Assembly: GCA_034440615.1 (NCBI GenBank)
Contig: JAOTOM010002256.1
Location: 12,501-76,500, forward strand
Source: Ashinkailepas kermadecensis
Lineage: Eukaryota; Arthropoda; Thecostraca; Neolepadidae
Direction of reading: 5' to 3'
DNA length: 64,000 nt
Made by a program: the position numbers and the translations under genes. The notes beneath the pieces were generated by a model. The model was not told where the DNA came from. It made no database searches and saw nothing but the letters and a program-made list of their open reading frames with translations. The stretch's first letter is position 1, and each line of letters begins with the position of its first letter. Positions 23,291-34,058 of the stretch are shown piece after piece.

Positions 23291-23504
23291 ATCGCGGGGC
23301 CGGCGTCGTAAATAGACGAGCACAATAGTGAGCACACGCAGCAGAAGAAAGCCCAATACGGTCGCGCCTGACAAACGACAGTGTTTTGATTGGACGGCCG
23401 GTGTGAACGGGCGCGGTGATCGGGCCGCCGCGTGGTTTTTGTGCCGTGCTGGGCGCAGGTATGTTGTTATGGGATATGACGGTCGGGAGAGAGAGAGAGA
23501 CGCC

Positions 23505-23745
23505 CTCGGCAGGTCTCTGAAGAGATGATATCTCCTCTGCGTCCGAGGTCTGGAGAACCGAGACAACCTCAGCGCGTGCGGTTCTGAGAGATGATGGTCG
23601 CTATACCCTGGCTACATCCGCACGTGTGGCTGCGAGAGGTGATGGTCGCTACACCCTGGACAACCTGCGCACGTACGGCCTGATAAATAACGGGCGTTGC
23701 ACCGCAGACAATCCCCGCACGTATGGCCCTGAGAGATGACGGTGG
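23505..23745. repeat. degenerate ~52-bp repeat, ~4 copies
   Basis: Units contain GAGAGATGATGGTCGCTA, then ACCCTGG, then CGCACGTGTGGC, and are strongly diverged. No coding sequence is seen. Confidence 0.6.
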
Positions 23746-23930
23746 TCAGCGGCGCGCCATGATGCCGATGTGGCTATATACAGAGCTGGCTCCTCGGCTT
23801 AATGTCGTGAATCAATCAATCAATCCTTGTATTGGTACCAAGAGATACTCAGTATCAAATGTCAAAAACGCTTTAAAAAAGGGGTGGGACAGGAGGCTAC
23901 TAAAACATTAAAAACACATGCATACAATAC

Positions 23931-24863
23931 TCAAACATTCCCACGTACAGCTCTTTTCAGCGCCTCCTTCAGCTTAAACTTAAAAGCCAGTCGCATATTC
24001 TCGGCCCTAACTTCCTCGGGGAGACTGTTCCAAAGAACTGCAGCACGGTACATGAAAGAGCGTTGCGCAAAAGAAGTTTTCAGGCGTGGGCGCTCTACTG
24101 AAAACGGTGTTGATCGCGTAGATCGAGAGCTGACGTCACTTCTCAATGTCACAAGATCACGCAGGGTTTCAGGTGCTCCCGAGTGATGCACTGCAAGATG
24201 AACCAGTGAGCAATCCCTAATGTCGACAAAGCGTTGTAAGCTAGGCCAGCCTAACCGCTCAATAACATGCGATATATGACCATAGCGAGAGGTCCTAGTT
24301 ATGATCCTAGCCGCCCTCATTATGACTTTTTGGATTCGCACGCGCTCGGTGTCACATGCAGCAGACCAGATTGAGCAACAGTACATTACATGGGGGAAAA
24401 CCAGTGCAAGCACTAACTTCGACAGCGTTTCTTCAGTAAGAGAACGTACATGCTTGGCTAGAGGAAAGATGATGCGGTTACATTTCTTAGCAATATCGCC
24501 AATTTGTTCACTCCATGTTAACGATTCGTCCATGGTCACACCCAGGTTTTTGATAGATGAGACACGTGAAATATCCGATCCAAGAACAGAGAGGCTGATG
24601 GTAGGCAGCCGCGCGATCATCTGGCGAGAACCAAAAATCACAAATTGCGTTTTAGATGGGTTGAGCTTGAGAAGATTTACACGGTACCACGAGCACATAG
24701 TTTCCAGGCACGATTCGAGACGGCGTTTGGCATACATTATGTCCTCCAATTTCGATGACAACATCGCCTGTGTGTCGTCAGCGTAAGCAACGACTTTAAA
24801 GACATCACCTATGTGTGAGAGAAGATCATTTGTGTACAACAAAAACAGAATTGGACCACACAA
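23931..24863 (-). pseudogene. CR1-like RT palm and C-terminal domain (310 codons open)
   Basis: A single open frame. It has GPILFLLYTNDLL at residues 3-15, an intact catalytic YADD at residues 27-30 (24774-24785), LLKLNPSKTQFVIFG (motif D), IKNLGVTMDESLTW (motif E), PLAKHVRSLTEETL, LVFPHVMYCCSIW (thumb), and near the end FMYRAAVLWNSLPEEVR with a Lys-rich tail. That C-terminal block is characteristic of CR1-like elements in invertebrates. The ATG at 24863 is internal; the true protein continued upstream, where the frame is lost. It is called a pseudogene because the copy is truncated and frameshifted. Confidence 0.9.
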
Positions 24864-25753
24864 ACTTCCTTGTGGAACACCACAGGATACGTTGCTACAA
24901 GTCTTCCGGGCCGAACTACCTGTCTGCGATTTGAAAGGTAAGATCTAAACCAAGAGCTGTCGATGCCGTACCACTTAATTTGGTCAAGAGTCGGCTATGA
25001 GACACGCAATCGAAGGCACTAGACAAATCTACTGATGCGAGCAGACAAACGCGGCGCCTTTCGATGCAATTTGTGACATAAGCTACTACATCAGCAAGGG
25101 CAGTTTCAGTAGAGTGAAGTGGTCGATAGGCATGTTGCGAGTTGTTAAGAAGACAATTTCGGTGGAGATACGCAGTGAGCTGGTTGACTACTATCTTCTC
25201 GCACAGTTTTGACACGTTACTCAAGATCGAGATGGGCCTATAACACTTGGGATCGTCAGGGCAGCCTTCTTGAAGATTGGTACGATTTCAGCCAACTTCC
25301 ACAGTTCCGGAAAAGTACATGACGATAAACTAAAGTTGATTATGTGCAAAATATGTACACACACCGAAGGAAACGACATATTGAGCAATTTCAGGGACAC
25401 ATTGTCGTTACCACGAGCACTGGTAGGATTTAAATCACGCAGGGCATGAGAGAGTTCGGGAAGAGTGGCGGGCTTCAGCTTGAATGCTGAGCTAACAACG
25501 CGCGGAGGGCGAGGTTGATGCGCTGTATTTGGGCCTAAATCCCCTAAAGAATGCAAAGCAGCAGCCACGCGCTTGCCAGTTGAAGAAAAATGCCGGTTTT
25601 GGTCGTCAGCGAACAACTCCTTCTCCTGGTTGGAACGTGATGGTTCAGTTGATGGTGGAGTTGTCTTCTTCTGAAAGAGATGACGTCTAACGTGCGGCCA
25701 GACGTTGCCATTTTCTTCCAAAGTCCGATCGAAGAAACGGCTTTGGCGACCAC
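24864..25753 (-). pseudogene. CR1-like RT fingers and linker, frameshifted
   Basis: Two frames. At 25224 to 24916: LCEKIVVNQLTAYL, then NNSQHAYRPLHSTETALADV, then LASVDLSSAFDCVSH (motif A with the first catalytic Asp). At 25753 to 25221: SSAFKLKPATLPELSHALRD, then TFPELWKLAEIVPIFKKA (the W-K-x-A-x-V-x-P-x-F-K motif). A frameshift lies between QVVRPG and the downstream CGVPQGSLCGP block at about 24900, and another near 25220, so the two active-site aspartates are in different frames. Confidence 0.85.
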
Positions 25754-25776
25754 GAGCTCAGTGGAGGTCCGTTGAT

Positions 25777-25985
25777 TTAGCTCATGGTAGAGTTGCCAAT
25801 CCTCGTCACCCCGGATCGGTCCGCTTGGCTGTGAGCCCAGTCACGTCGAAGGGTCAGGGCGCGGAGGTCAGCATTCTCAGCGATCCAGGGTGGCACTGAG
25901 CGGCGATTCGCGAACTTCGTGAAGTAGCTGTCCTGGGGGGGGGTAAGATGGCATTGTAATTGCTGCGTTAGATGCATTTCCACAC
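25777..25985 (-). pseudogene. CR1-like linker remnant
   Basis: The minus-strand frame has SVPPWIAENADLRALTLRRD followed by WAHSQADRSG. The P-P-W-I/F-x-x-E-x-x-x-L-x-x-x-R-x-x-A/W pattern precedes RT in CR1-like ORF2. Sequence upstream (above about 25950) is no longer recognisable, so this marks the truncation point. Confidence 0.65.
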
Positions 25986-26724
25986 TTTGTGATCATATCC
26001 TGTCTTGTCTTCTCTTCGGTACACTATTTCCATGTTGCTGGTGTGAGGCTGTGTCCCGTGTTATCTATGACCATGCGTGCCACTCCCTAACAAGAGCAAC
26101 ACGGCTTGTTTCGTCTTTGACCTGATTCTGTTCATCTATTTTACTATGCTACTATGCATTTTGCTAATATTCCGTCACTATATGCCGGGCTGGCCGAGCA
26201 AATCAAATTGGCTCCCGACACGGAAAAGTTTCACAATCTATCTACTGGCACTGAGTGACTTTTCCAGTTGTGGAATTCAGCCACCGATACGTTGAACTAT
26301 GCGCGCCGCCACTTGGATCGCTGAGGTTCGGAGCATGGCTGACTTTTTGGTCGGGTGCGACCCCGCCTGGAAAATCTGGAAACTTGATGACCTCAATCCT
26401 CATGTTCTGAAGTTCATACATCGGTTAGCGATAAGATACACACTAGTATCTCACACCCATAAGCGTTATTGTGCCTGGGGTGATGCAAACGTGTAGCCTA
26501 TCTCGATCTATGATCCTCAAGGCGTTTGTAGTTCTTTTTGTCAGAATAATTTTTTCTTTTTTATTTTCATATTTTTTTGTCATTGTCGTTTGTAGTTCTT
26601 TTTGTCATGCTGAATGATTTAAATGTTGCATACAAATACACAAGTGCTTTCACCATTTGTTGAAAGTTATACGGCAAGTCACACGCAGATGGCCACAGTC
26701 TACCGACCTAACACGCGGACGGCC
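25986..26724. other. no recognised gene
   Basis: Unique-looking sequence. CGTTTGTAGTTCTTTTTGTC occurs twice (26522-26541 and 26588-26607). Nothing else recognised. Confidence 0.5.
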
Positions 26725-26820
26725 ACTGTCTAAATGTCGGCTGGCCACCCCTCCGCCACAGGTGTCGGCTGGCCATCCGCTGGCCACCTCTGCCACAGGT
26801 GCCGGCTGGCCGGACGCTCA
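26725..26820. repeat. short GGCCACC / GTCGGCTGGCC repeats
   Basis: Two to three imperfect copies of a 38-40-bp segment containing GCCACAGGTGTCGGCTGGCC. GC-rich, with no gene recognised up to 27070. Confidence 0.6.
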
Positions 26821-27078
26821 CTGCCGCTGCACGCCGCACCTCCTACCTCCCACACCCGCGCTGACGCCGCCCGTGATGCGTGCTGTCTTCTGCGCGACTT
26901 CCCCCGCTTTTTTGGTGTGACATGTGTCGCGGCCTGGCGCTTAACACCTCCGCAACAGGTCGTCGTGACAGCTGACAGGCTCTCTTGTTAGCGCCGCTCC
27001 AATGTTGTCTGGTTCCCACGTCTCGGGCCCCCAAGATTCCGGGAGTAGACGCAGAACACCGGATGCTGAATTACGCGC

Positions 27079-27095
27079 ACACACACACATCCACA

Positions 27096-27180
<85 letters not shown>
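27079..27180. repeat. (CA)n then (TA)n microsatellite
   Basis: A short CA run (27079-27089) followed by a pure TA run from about 27099 to 27176. GT-rich sequence continues to about 27230. Confidence 0.95.
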
Positions 27181-27182
<2 letters not shown>

Positions 27183-27400
27183 CAGTGTATGTGAGGTGTG
27201 TGTGTGTATGCGTGTGTTGTATGTGTATGAACGCATAGCACATATAGCACTACAACACCCACTGCACGTTCTGACGTCCTCACGGCCGGTGCTGTGTACG
27301 TCTCCGAGGAAGAGCTCAGCGTCACGGTGATGATCAAATGCTCGAGCGCACGGATCGCCGCCGCCGCAGCTGTGTTTTGTCCTACCCTGTAGGACCCTGT

Positions 27401-27545
27401 AGGCTGTCCGATGATGAGAAGGCGATCCACCGCCTGCCCCAGGCTGCGTCGGAGTCTTGGCTGGGTTTTATACTACCGACTGTCCGGATGGTGAGAAGGC
27501 GATCCACTACCTGCTTCAGGCTGCGTCGAAGTATCGGCTGCAGAC
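27401..27545. repeat. ~80-bp direct duplication
   Basis: GATGAGAAGGCGATCCACCG ... CAGGCTGCGTCGGAGT recurs as GGTGAGAAGGCGATCCACTA ... CAGGCTGCGTCGAAGT. It leads into the GATCCACC array to its right, which contains the same GCGATCCACC core. Confidence 0.75.
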
Positions 27546-27555
27546 TGCCGTTTGG

Positions 27556-27775
27556 TGTGCGCGATCCACCACCTGGACGATCCACCACCTGGTCGATCCA
27601 CCACACCGGTGCGATCCACCACCTGCGTTGTCCAGCACCTGTGCGATCCACCACCTGCGTTATCCACCACCTGTGCGATCCACCACCTGGACGATCCACC
27701 ATCTGGGCGATCCACCACCTGTGCGATCCACCACACGGGTGCGATCCGACACCTGCGTTATCTACCACCTGTGTG
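27556..27775. repeat. 15-17-bp minisatellite, ~14 copies
   Basis: The unit is CGATCCACCACCTGG with CGATCCACCACCTGTG and TTATCCACCACCTGTG variants. It probably expanded from the GCGATCCACC core of the adjacent duplication. Thr/His-rich open frames here are artefacts. Confidence 0.85.
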
Positions 27776-28699
27776 GTATCACGACAGTTGGATGAAACGT
27801 GTCGAGTTCGCTGGCTATATAGCTTGCTCATAGTTTTCATTTCATCATATTCAATTACTTATACGAAAATGGATCAATAGCGCATGCTGCTGCTCAAAAG
27901 GTGGGATGTGTTAAGGCAGGTCAGCGCACGGAATGTCAGCTTCATCCGCGCTGTGCCAACATATGCTAAGTTAGGATTATGTCTTGTGAACATCTCCATC
28001 TGCACATAAATCTTTCTTGCATGTACATTATGGGCTATGAGCCCCTCTGATTGTTTCCTTTTAACGGCAGATTTGCTGATCATTGATGTTCTGATTATGC
28101 ATCTTGTCGATTTTATGAGCTTCGCTCCACCGTACACCGGGCCCGTCGCCGATGGTGCTGACCGTGAGCGCCGAGCAGAAGGGATTAGCGCCCTCCCCTC
28201 CCCTATTCGGCGCGTGCCGGACGTCCCCGTTGCGTCAACATGTGCTGTGTCGACAGCGCCAACTGGTGCAGCGAGGCCTGCTGATACATCGAGCAGAACG
28301 GGCGTGTGGTTCCGTGGTCAGGACGACCATCGCTCAGCCGCGTGTCACTAACCGGAACTTAATCATCGGAAAAGCCGACGGTAAGGCGTGACAGTTCCAT
28401 TAGCCGGGCATGCGAACGTCTCGTCTAACATCGGCCGCTGTCGGGTTGCTAGCAATCGTTGTTCCATGTTGTTTTATGCTGCTGCCCGAACGAATAATTC
28501 GTACCCGCTGGTATAGTTTAAGCTCAGTTTCGTTTTCATCTTCGTGTTTACTGCCGGTTCAATGTCTGCTTTATGATAATCTGCAGTGCAGGAGCCAGTG
28601 GCGACGAAGTCGTGACTTTGCAAAAACATATGGCTTTCAGAAAACATCACGTCTCTTGCTTGTTATCATGGAAGATGCAGTGCTATTTTCGTGTTTCAA
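27776..28699. other. no recognised gene
   Basis: The frame at 28037-28351 (104 codons) has no family match. 28140-28330 is GC-rich. No splice pair supports an exon. Confidence 0.5.
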
Positions 28700-29100
28700 A
28701 AAGGTCAGTAACGAACGCTGCGAAATAATGCAGTAAGAACGAAAAAACAAAAAAATACTGAAGTCGAAGATGTAAAAGAATTTTGGAACAAACTTCTCCT
28801 TCAGCTTCCATCACGATTTCCACTTGCTATCCTGGCAGATGTAGCGCTATTTTCGTGTTTCAATTTGGTGCTTCGTCACGATTTTGTTTTCGGGATTCCT
28901 GGACCTCTATTTCGTGGGAGTTGAGCGTGGCAGTGTTTCAGAAATTGCTGATCGTGTCGCTCTTGGAAGGTCAGTAACGGACGCTGCAAAAGAATGCAGC
29001 AAGGACGGAAAACTGCAAAAAAACTTATACTGAAATTGTCAAATAATTTTGGAACGCACTTCTCCTTCAGCTTCCATCGCGAATTCCACTTGGATGGTAT
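28700..29100. repeat. tandem duplication with ~267-bp offset
   Basis: AAGGTCAGTAACGAACGCTG ... TTCTCCTTCAGCTTCCATCA at 28702-28820 is repeated at about 28969-29085 with some 15% divergence. The segment GCTATTTTCGTGTTTCAA (28681 and 28847) shows that the duplication began further left. Confidence 0.7.
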
Positions 29101-29189
29101 CAGAGTCGTTAGGTGTTACCCTAGCTCTGATCGCCCCTTCTCGAAACATAGTGTCCTCTGACAGGAACTCGTGTGCGTGTGTGTGCGCA

Positions 29190-29192
<3 letters not shown>

Positions 29193-29233
<41 letters not shown>
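29193..29233. repeat. (GT)n microsatellite
   Basis: About 17 uninterrupted GT units with short GT-rich flanks from 29170. Confidence 0.9.
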
Positions 29234-29237
<4 letters not shown>

Positions 29238-30597
29238 GAGGGGAGTCGTGACTGCGTCCCCTCAGCCGGCCGGATGTAGCCGGATGTAGCCGGGGCCTGC
29301 CGTAGCGCCCCCTGCTCACGGCGTAAATGAGTCTGAGCGGATGACCGGGGACGGAAGGACGGGCGGCACGTGACCACGTGGCCACGTGGCCAGATTTAGG
29401 GCAGCCGGCGCGACCAGGTGTCCCGGCACGGGCCGGCGCGGTGTCTCCCCACCGGACGCGCGCCATCACAGCAGCCCCCTCCCCCAGGCACGCGCAGACG
29501 CCGCCAGAGACGTCCGGCCTGCTCTGTCGCGCCCAGGTGGCTGCCGCTTAACTTCCCCGCGTTTTCACTACGAGGCGGCGCGTGCGCACGTCGTGCGGCT
29601 GGAGTGAGAGCTGCCAAATCGCCTCCAGCCACTGAACACTGATGAATGACGTCGACGAGCTCGTATTGTTGAGATGTTGAGATTGATCGTGACGTCACTT
29701 GCCGAAGTATATGTGAATGTGTGTGATGCATTGGCCGCTGTCCGGCGGAATTGATGCACGGGTAGCCTCTCGTCGGCCTACCAGCGAATAACGAACGCCC
29801 AGCGTCGCAGCGTGTGACCATCCGACTATGAATAGCGCCTCGTCTGCCGACCAGCCAGTCGGTGAGAGCGAGGGGCAGCGCGCGCACCGATGGGGTCGGC
29901 GGACGCAGACGTAAACGAGCCGCTGATGGAGACGCGCGCTGCATACGCGGTGTGGCCCAACGGCAGCGACCAGGTGCGCGGCCCGAGATCAAACTGAGCG
30001 CGGCCGGGCCGACGTATACGCCCGGCAGCCATGCTGCACACCAAACGGACGTATCGCTGCGGAACGCCGCGGGAAGCGGTGATCCTGTCCGTGCAGAACA
30101 CCGGCAATGGCAGGGCAGCTGTAGCTGTCACCTGGGGTCGGTGTCGTCACAAGTCACATGATCTGAGACACGGCACGGTCGGCCCTCGCCTCCCCGTACG
30201 CAGCGGCACGCCCCGACCCAGCGAGCGCCGTCGGCCGGGTAATTACCACCAGCAGATCACGTGGTGTATTAATATTCTGGCGGCGGAGCGGCGCCGACAT
30301 GTGCGCGCCGCGCGTGCCGAGACCAACCGGCGCCGCGCCGCTCCAGTCAGGCTATTTCTACCGCTGCCGCCCTCGTCAGCCTTCTTCAGCCTTGATCAGC
30401 CTTCTTCAGGCGGAGCGGAGTGGCTGGGCCGAGGTGGCGCGGCGCGGTCTGCAGCAGTGCGCGCGGACCAGTCACGTGGCGTTGCGCGCCAAATGTGTGC
30501 CGCCGGCGGCGGGAAGTGGCGCGAACGCCGACCCGCCGATTGATTGATTTCGCGTATTCGTCGGTCTTTTCCAAACATTGGCGCAGCTTGATGTGTG
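29234..30597. other. GC- and CpG-rich block, no gene proven
   Basis: From about 29250 to 30540 the sequence is rich in G+C and CpG and carries many overlapping open frames on both strands, as expected from composition alone. It contains several CACGTG words (29367-29390). It could be an unmethylated regulatory island inside the intron, but I find no supported exon. Confidence 0.4.
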
Positions 30598-30798
30598 GCT
30601 GGTGTGGTGCTCACGTGGCTGGTGTGATGCTCACGTGGCTGGTGTGATGCTCACGTGGCTGGTGTGGTACGCACGTGACTGGTGTGGTGCTCACGTGGTT
30701 GGTATGATGCTCACGTGGCTGGTGTGATGCTCACGTGGCTGGTGTGATGCCCACGTGATTGGTGTGGTACGCACGTGGCTGGTGTGGCGTTCACGTGA
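30598..30798. repeat. 20-bp minisatellite with a CACGTG E-box in every unit, 10 copies
   Basis: The unit is GGTGTGATGCTCACGTGGCT. Bases around the centre vary (GATGC, GGTGC, GGTAC, GGCGT; then T, G or C before and GCT, ACT, GTT, ATT or ACA after), but CACGTG, the canonical bHLH E-box, is intact in all ten. Seen: invariance of the hexamer. Inferred: possible factor-binding cluster. Confidence 0.85.
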
Positions 30799-31022
30799 CA
30801 GGCTGAGGTCACTGACGTATCGCTCGACAGGCTGAGGTCACTGACGGAGCACTTGGTAGGGCTGAGGCCACTGACGGGTCACTCGACAGGCTGAGGTCAC
30901 TGGCGGGGTACTCGACAGGCTAAGGCTCACTGACAGGGCACTCGACAGGCTGAGGACACTGACGGGTCACCCGGTGAGGCCGAAATCATTGACGGTTGCG
31001 GTCAAGGCTGAGGTCGTTGATG
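30797..31022. repeat. 29-30-bp minisatellite, 8 copies
   Basis: The unit is GACAGGCTGAGGTCACTGAC followed by GGGTCACTC. It adjoins the E-box array and degenerates to the right. Confidence 0.85.
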
Positions 31023-31737
31023 ATCCAACCGTGACTGCTGGAGCCACTAAAAGAATGGTCAATGAATGAATGGATGCGGTTGGAATGGTAGGTTGGATGT
31101 AGTTGAGGAATAGTGATTGAAATGGCAGGCTAGATGTAGTTGAGCTATTATGTAGCTTAGTAGATATATGTAGTGTAGAGGTTGGGGGAATGGGCGTTTA
31201 TCGGTTGAGTAGGGGAATAGCCGACAGGAAAAATATGGGAGTGACAGGGAATGTTTGACTGGGGAGAGTCATTGAATACAAGATATTTCTCACAGGTAAT
31301 GGTTGTCTGAGTTTAGATCACGTCCCGTTACGCTAGCACGGGCTGAGTGCCATACAGGAGCTTCACGCTGTGCTGCCACTGGACCTGTCGCAGCTGACAG
31401 ACGTGCACTGGTCGGGACGGCTGCCTCCCCTGCAATTTACAGGCGCAACTTCGGAGTCGGACGCGGTCCGGGCCTCTGGTCGGTTGGTCGGCTGCCCCGC
31501 AATCGTCCTGTTTGAGTGGTAGACACTGGATACTGGACACTGGACACTGGATGCTGGACATGCTGCAGTGCTTCACCGCCGTCCCGAGGTCTCTAGTCCT
31601 GCTCGGGAATGGGGTGGTCTCCTCTGCCGTCCAGAGGCTGGCCCCTGCCATTTCAGGACCGTCCTCTGTCCATGGATCATTCTCCTCTGCCGTTCGGGGA
31701 TCGTCCATTGATCATGCTCCTCTGCTACTCAGCAGCC
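31023..31737. other. no recognised gene
   Basis: Contains a short run of ACTGGACACTGG repeats (31525-31560) and a weak duplication of GGATGTAGTTGAG (31097 and 31131). Open frames in 31303-31708 match no family. Confidence 0.5.
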
Positions 31738-31990
31738 GTTCTGCTCTGTTCTGTCCCGGCACAGCGCTTCTCCTCTCCTGTCCCGGCACAGCGCTCCTCC
31801 TCTCCTGTCGCGGTGCAGCACTCCTCCTCTCCTGTCCCGATGCTGCATTCCTCTCCTGTCCTGATGCAGCGCTTCTCCACTCATGTCCCGATGCAGCGCT
31901 CCTCTCCTGTCCCGATGCATCACTTCTCTCCTGTCCCAGCACAGTGATCCTCCTCTCCTGTCCTGACAAAGCGCTCCTCTCCTGTCCAGG
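31738..31990. repeat. 23-27-bp minisatellite, ~10 copies
   Basis: The unit is CTCTCCTGTCCCGATGCAGC followed by GCTCCT, with variants GGCACAGC and GACAAAGC. Strongly C+T-rich on the + strand. Confidence 0.8.
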
Positions 31991-32742
31991 TGACCACCCG
32001 AGTTCTGTCGAGGTGATGGCCTATTTGCCCGTCTGTGGTCTGGTCATGGCCATTGGTCGGACAGCATCTCCAGATGGTAGCCCGATTCGGGTGGTGCGGT
32101 GCAGGGGTGGCCGACCAGTCGCGGGCGTCGCTCGGGCTGGTGGTGTCCCGGCTCAGTCAGAAGGCCCATCTATCTACTCGTGCGTCGACAGCTTCCAACC
32201 AATGTGCTTACTTTGGTTCCACAAGTACTTCTATTTCGAAATTTGAACGGAATGAGGGAAAATGTGATATGCTGGGTATTTTAAGATTGTTTCACACAAA
32301 GACGATACAAATTATGTGTTTGCCAGTTCGTTTCCCTGTGACGTCCTGTTTAGCGATACTCACTTTTGTAGCTGATAGTTATGAATAACTTCTGTTGAAG
32401 TGCAAAATTGCGCGGACCTTGAAGCTGGATGTTTTGCATCTGAATAGCCCGCTATATTTTCCATCCTTGAATTCATGGTGATACGGCTGCTTTTCAATAT
32501 CCATCATGGCGTAGGCGACATGAGCATTACTCATCGTTTCAGCTGGATGCGAGAGAATACCAAGATGATGTGGTGGCCCAGATTTAACCATGGCCACTTA
32601 TCAATGCGAATTTGCAACATCAGCGGCGATGATCGGCACTTTGTCGCCAGCGATGATCGGCAATTTATCAGATCCGGAAGCCAACCAAACCATGCCTGAA
32701 GTGGCTGCACTGTAGCCGTCGGGCGTCCGAGCGCTGCATCTG
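31991..32742. other. no recognised gene
   Basis: Unique-looking sequence; nothing recognised. Confidence 0.5.
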
Positions 32743-33068
32743 GATGGCGGCGGTGGCGGCGCTGGCGGCGCTGGCGGCGCGGCGGCGGTGCAGCACCCCT
32801 GGCCGGGCGGCCGGCCACGCCGCCGCCACTCGCCGCTCAGTGACGCGGCCGACCGAGTGCGTGCTGGCTGCGCCGCGAGCCGTGTCCGCCGGCCGCGACA
32901 GCGAGACGGCGAGAGGCCGTGAGGTGCGGCCACACTCGCCGACCGACACCGGAGTGGCGCCGACCGGAGACGAGTGAGGGGAGTGACAGCGGGACGGCGT
33001 GTGGTGTCGGCGCCGCGTCGTGATGGGAAGCGGCCGGTGGCGGGCGTGCCGGCAACTCGGTCACAACT
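32743..33068. other. GC-rich island with (GGC)n
   Basis: It starts with an imperfect GGC/GCT triplet repeat (32743-32790) and continues as CpG-rich sequence to about 33060. No exon is proven. It lies about 1 kb upstream of the candidate alternative first exon. Confidence 0.45.
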
Positions 33069-33787
33069 ACCTGCCGAGGATCACCGCAGGTCACACCTCT
33101 GCCGGCTGACCTCCGACCTGCCGAGGATCATCACCGGCCACACCTCTTCCGGCTGACCTCCCGACCTGCCGAGGATCACCGCAAGTCACAGCTCTTCCGG
33201 CTGACCTCCGACCTGCCGAGGATCACCGCAGGTCACACCTCTGCCGGCTGACCTCCCGACCTGCCGAGGATCACCGCAAGTCACAGCTCTGCCGGCTGAC
33301 CCTCCCGACCTGCCAGGGATTACCGCCGGTCACACCTCTGCCGGCTGACCTCCCGACCGCTGAGGATCACCGCAAGTCGCAGCTCTGCCGACTGACCTCC
33401 CGACCTGCCGAGGATCACCGCAAGTCACAGCTCTGCCGACTGACCTCCCGACCTGCAAGGGATTACCGCCGGTCACACCTCTGCCGGCTGACCTCCCGAC
33501 CTGCCGAGGATCACCGCAAGTCACAGCTCTGCCGACTGACCTCCCGACCTGCCAGGGATTACCGCCGGTCACACCTCTGCCGGCTGACCTCCCGACCTGC
33601 CGAGGATCACCGCAAGTCACAGCTCTGCCGACTGACCTCCCGACCTGCCAGGGATTACCGCCGGTCACACCTCTGCCGGCTGACCTCCCGACCTGCCGAG
33701 GATCACCGCAAGTCACAGCTCTGCCGGCTGACCTCCCGACCTGCCAGGGATTACCGCCGGTCACACCTCTGCCGGCTGACCGCCGAC
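33069..33787. repeat. 48-bp minisatellite with dimeric higher-order structure, 15 copies
   Basis: Two unit types. One has GAGGATCACCGCAAGTCACA, then GCTCTGCCGACTGACC. The other has AGGGATTACCGCCGGTCACA, then CCTCTGCCGGCTGACC. In the right two thirds they mostly alternate, giving a ~96-bp dimer repeated about five times; the left part is mainly the first type. Forty-eight is a multiple of three, so the minus strand shows a regular 16-residue repeat, which is not a gene. Confidence 0.9.
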
Positions 33788-34058
33788 CGCGCCGTCCCGC
33801 CGCGGCAGAGGCGGCGCAGTGTGCGCGCCGGCCCCTCTGCTGCTACTCTGTTCCCTCCGGGTATCCTCCGGTGACCTGCAGTGGAGCTGTGAGCTGTCGC
33901 CCAGTCTCCTGTGGCGGCCAGAGCCGACCGCTCTGTCGACGGCCCTGTGGTGTTTGTGTCGTGCGAACCGAGCTACCGTCCGACCAGCACGTGCGGCGTG
34001 GGTGTCTGATGTCACCCCGATAGCTACTCGCCTGCGATGGATCTCATCAAGGACTGCT
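33788..34058 (+). promoter_or_regulatory. GC-rich island ending in a candidate first exon
   Basis: A CpG-rich stretch follows the 48-bp array and leads to ATGGATCTCATCAAGGACTG (34037), then a near-perfect donor (CTGCT joined to GTAAGTA). The ATG context (GCGATGG) is strong. If transcription starts in this island, the result would be an alternative 5' exon of the host gene lacking the first half of the C1 domain. This is inference: no TATA box or initiator was identified and no transcript evidence is available here. Confidence 0.35.
34037..34058 (+). CDS. candidate alternative first coding exon (MDLIKDC)
   Basis: Seven codons plus one base, ending at GTAAGT. It ends in phase 1, exactly what exon B (47921) needs, so a splice to exon B would read on through CKYACHKACEPK. 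Read without splicing, a stop follows three codons later, so it only makes sense as a spliced exon. One short ORF with a good donor can arise by chance in GC-rich DNA. Confidence 0.3.

Larger units (their letters stand above)
23811..25985 (-). mobile_element. 5'-truncated CR1-like LINE
   Basis: About 2.2 kb on the minus strand carrying the end of the endonuclease-RT linker, most of RT and the C-terminal domain. It ends in a short ATTG repeat (ATCAATCAATCAATC on the + strand at 23811-23826), the kind of 3' tail seen in CR1-like elements. The 5' end, near 25985, lacks the endonuclease and ORF1, as is usual for LINE copies truncated during insertion. It is a different family from the LINE at 13896-19540 and less decayed. 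It is antisense to the host gene. Confidence 0.85.
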
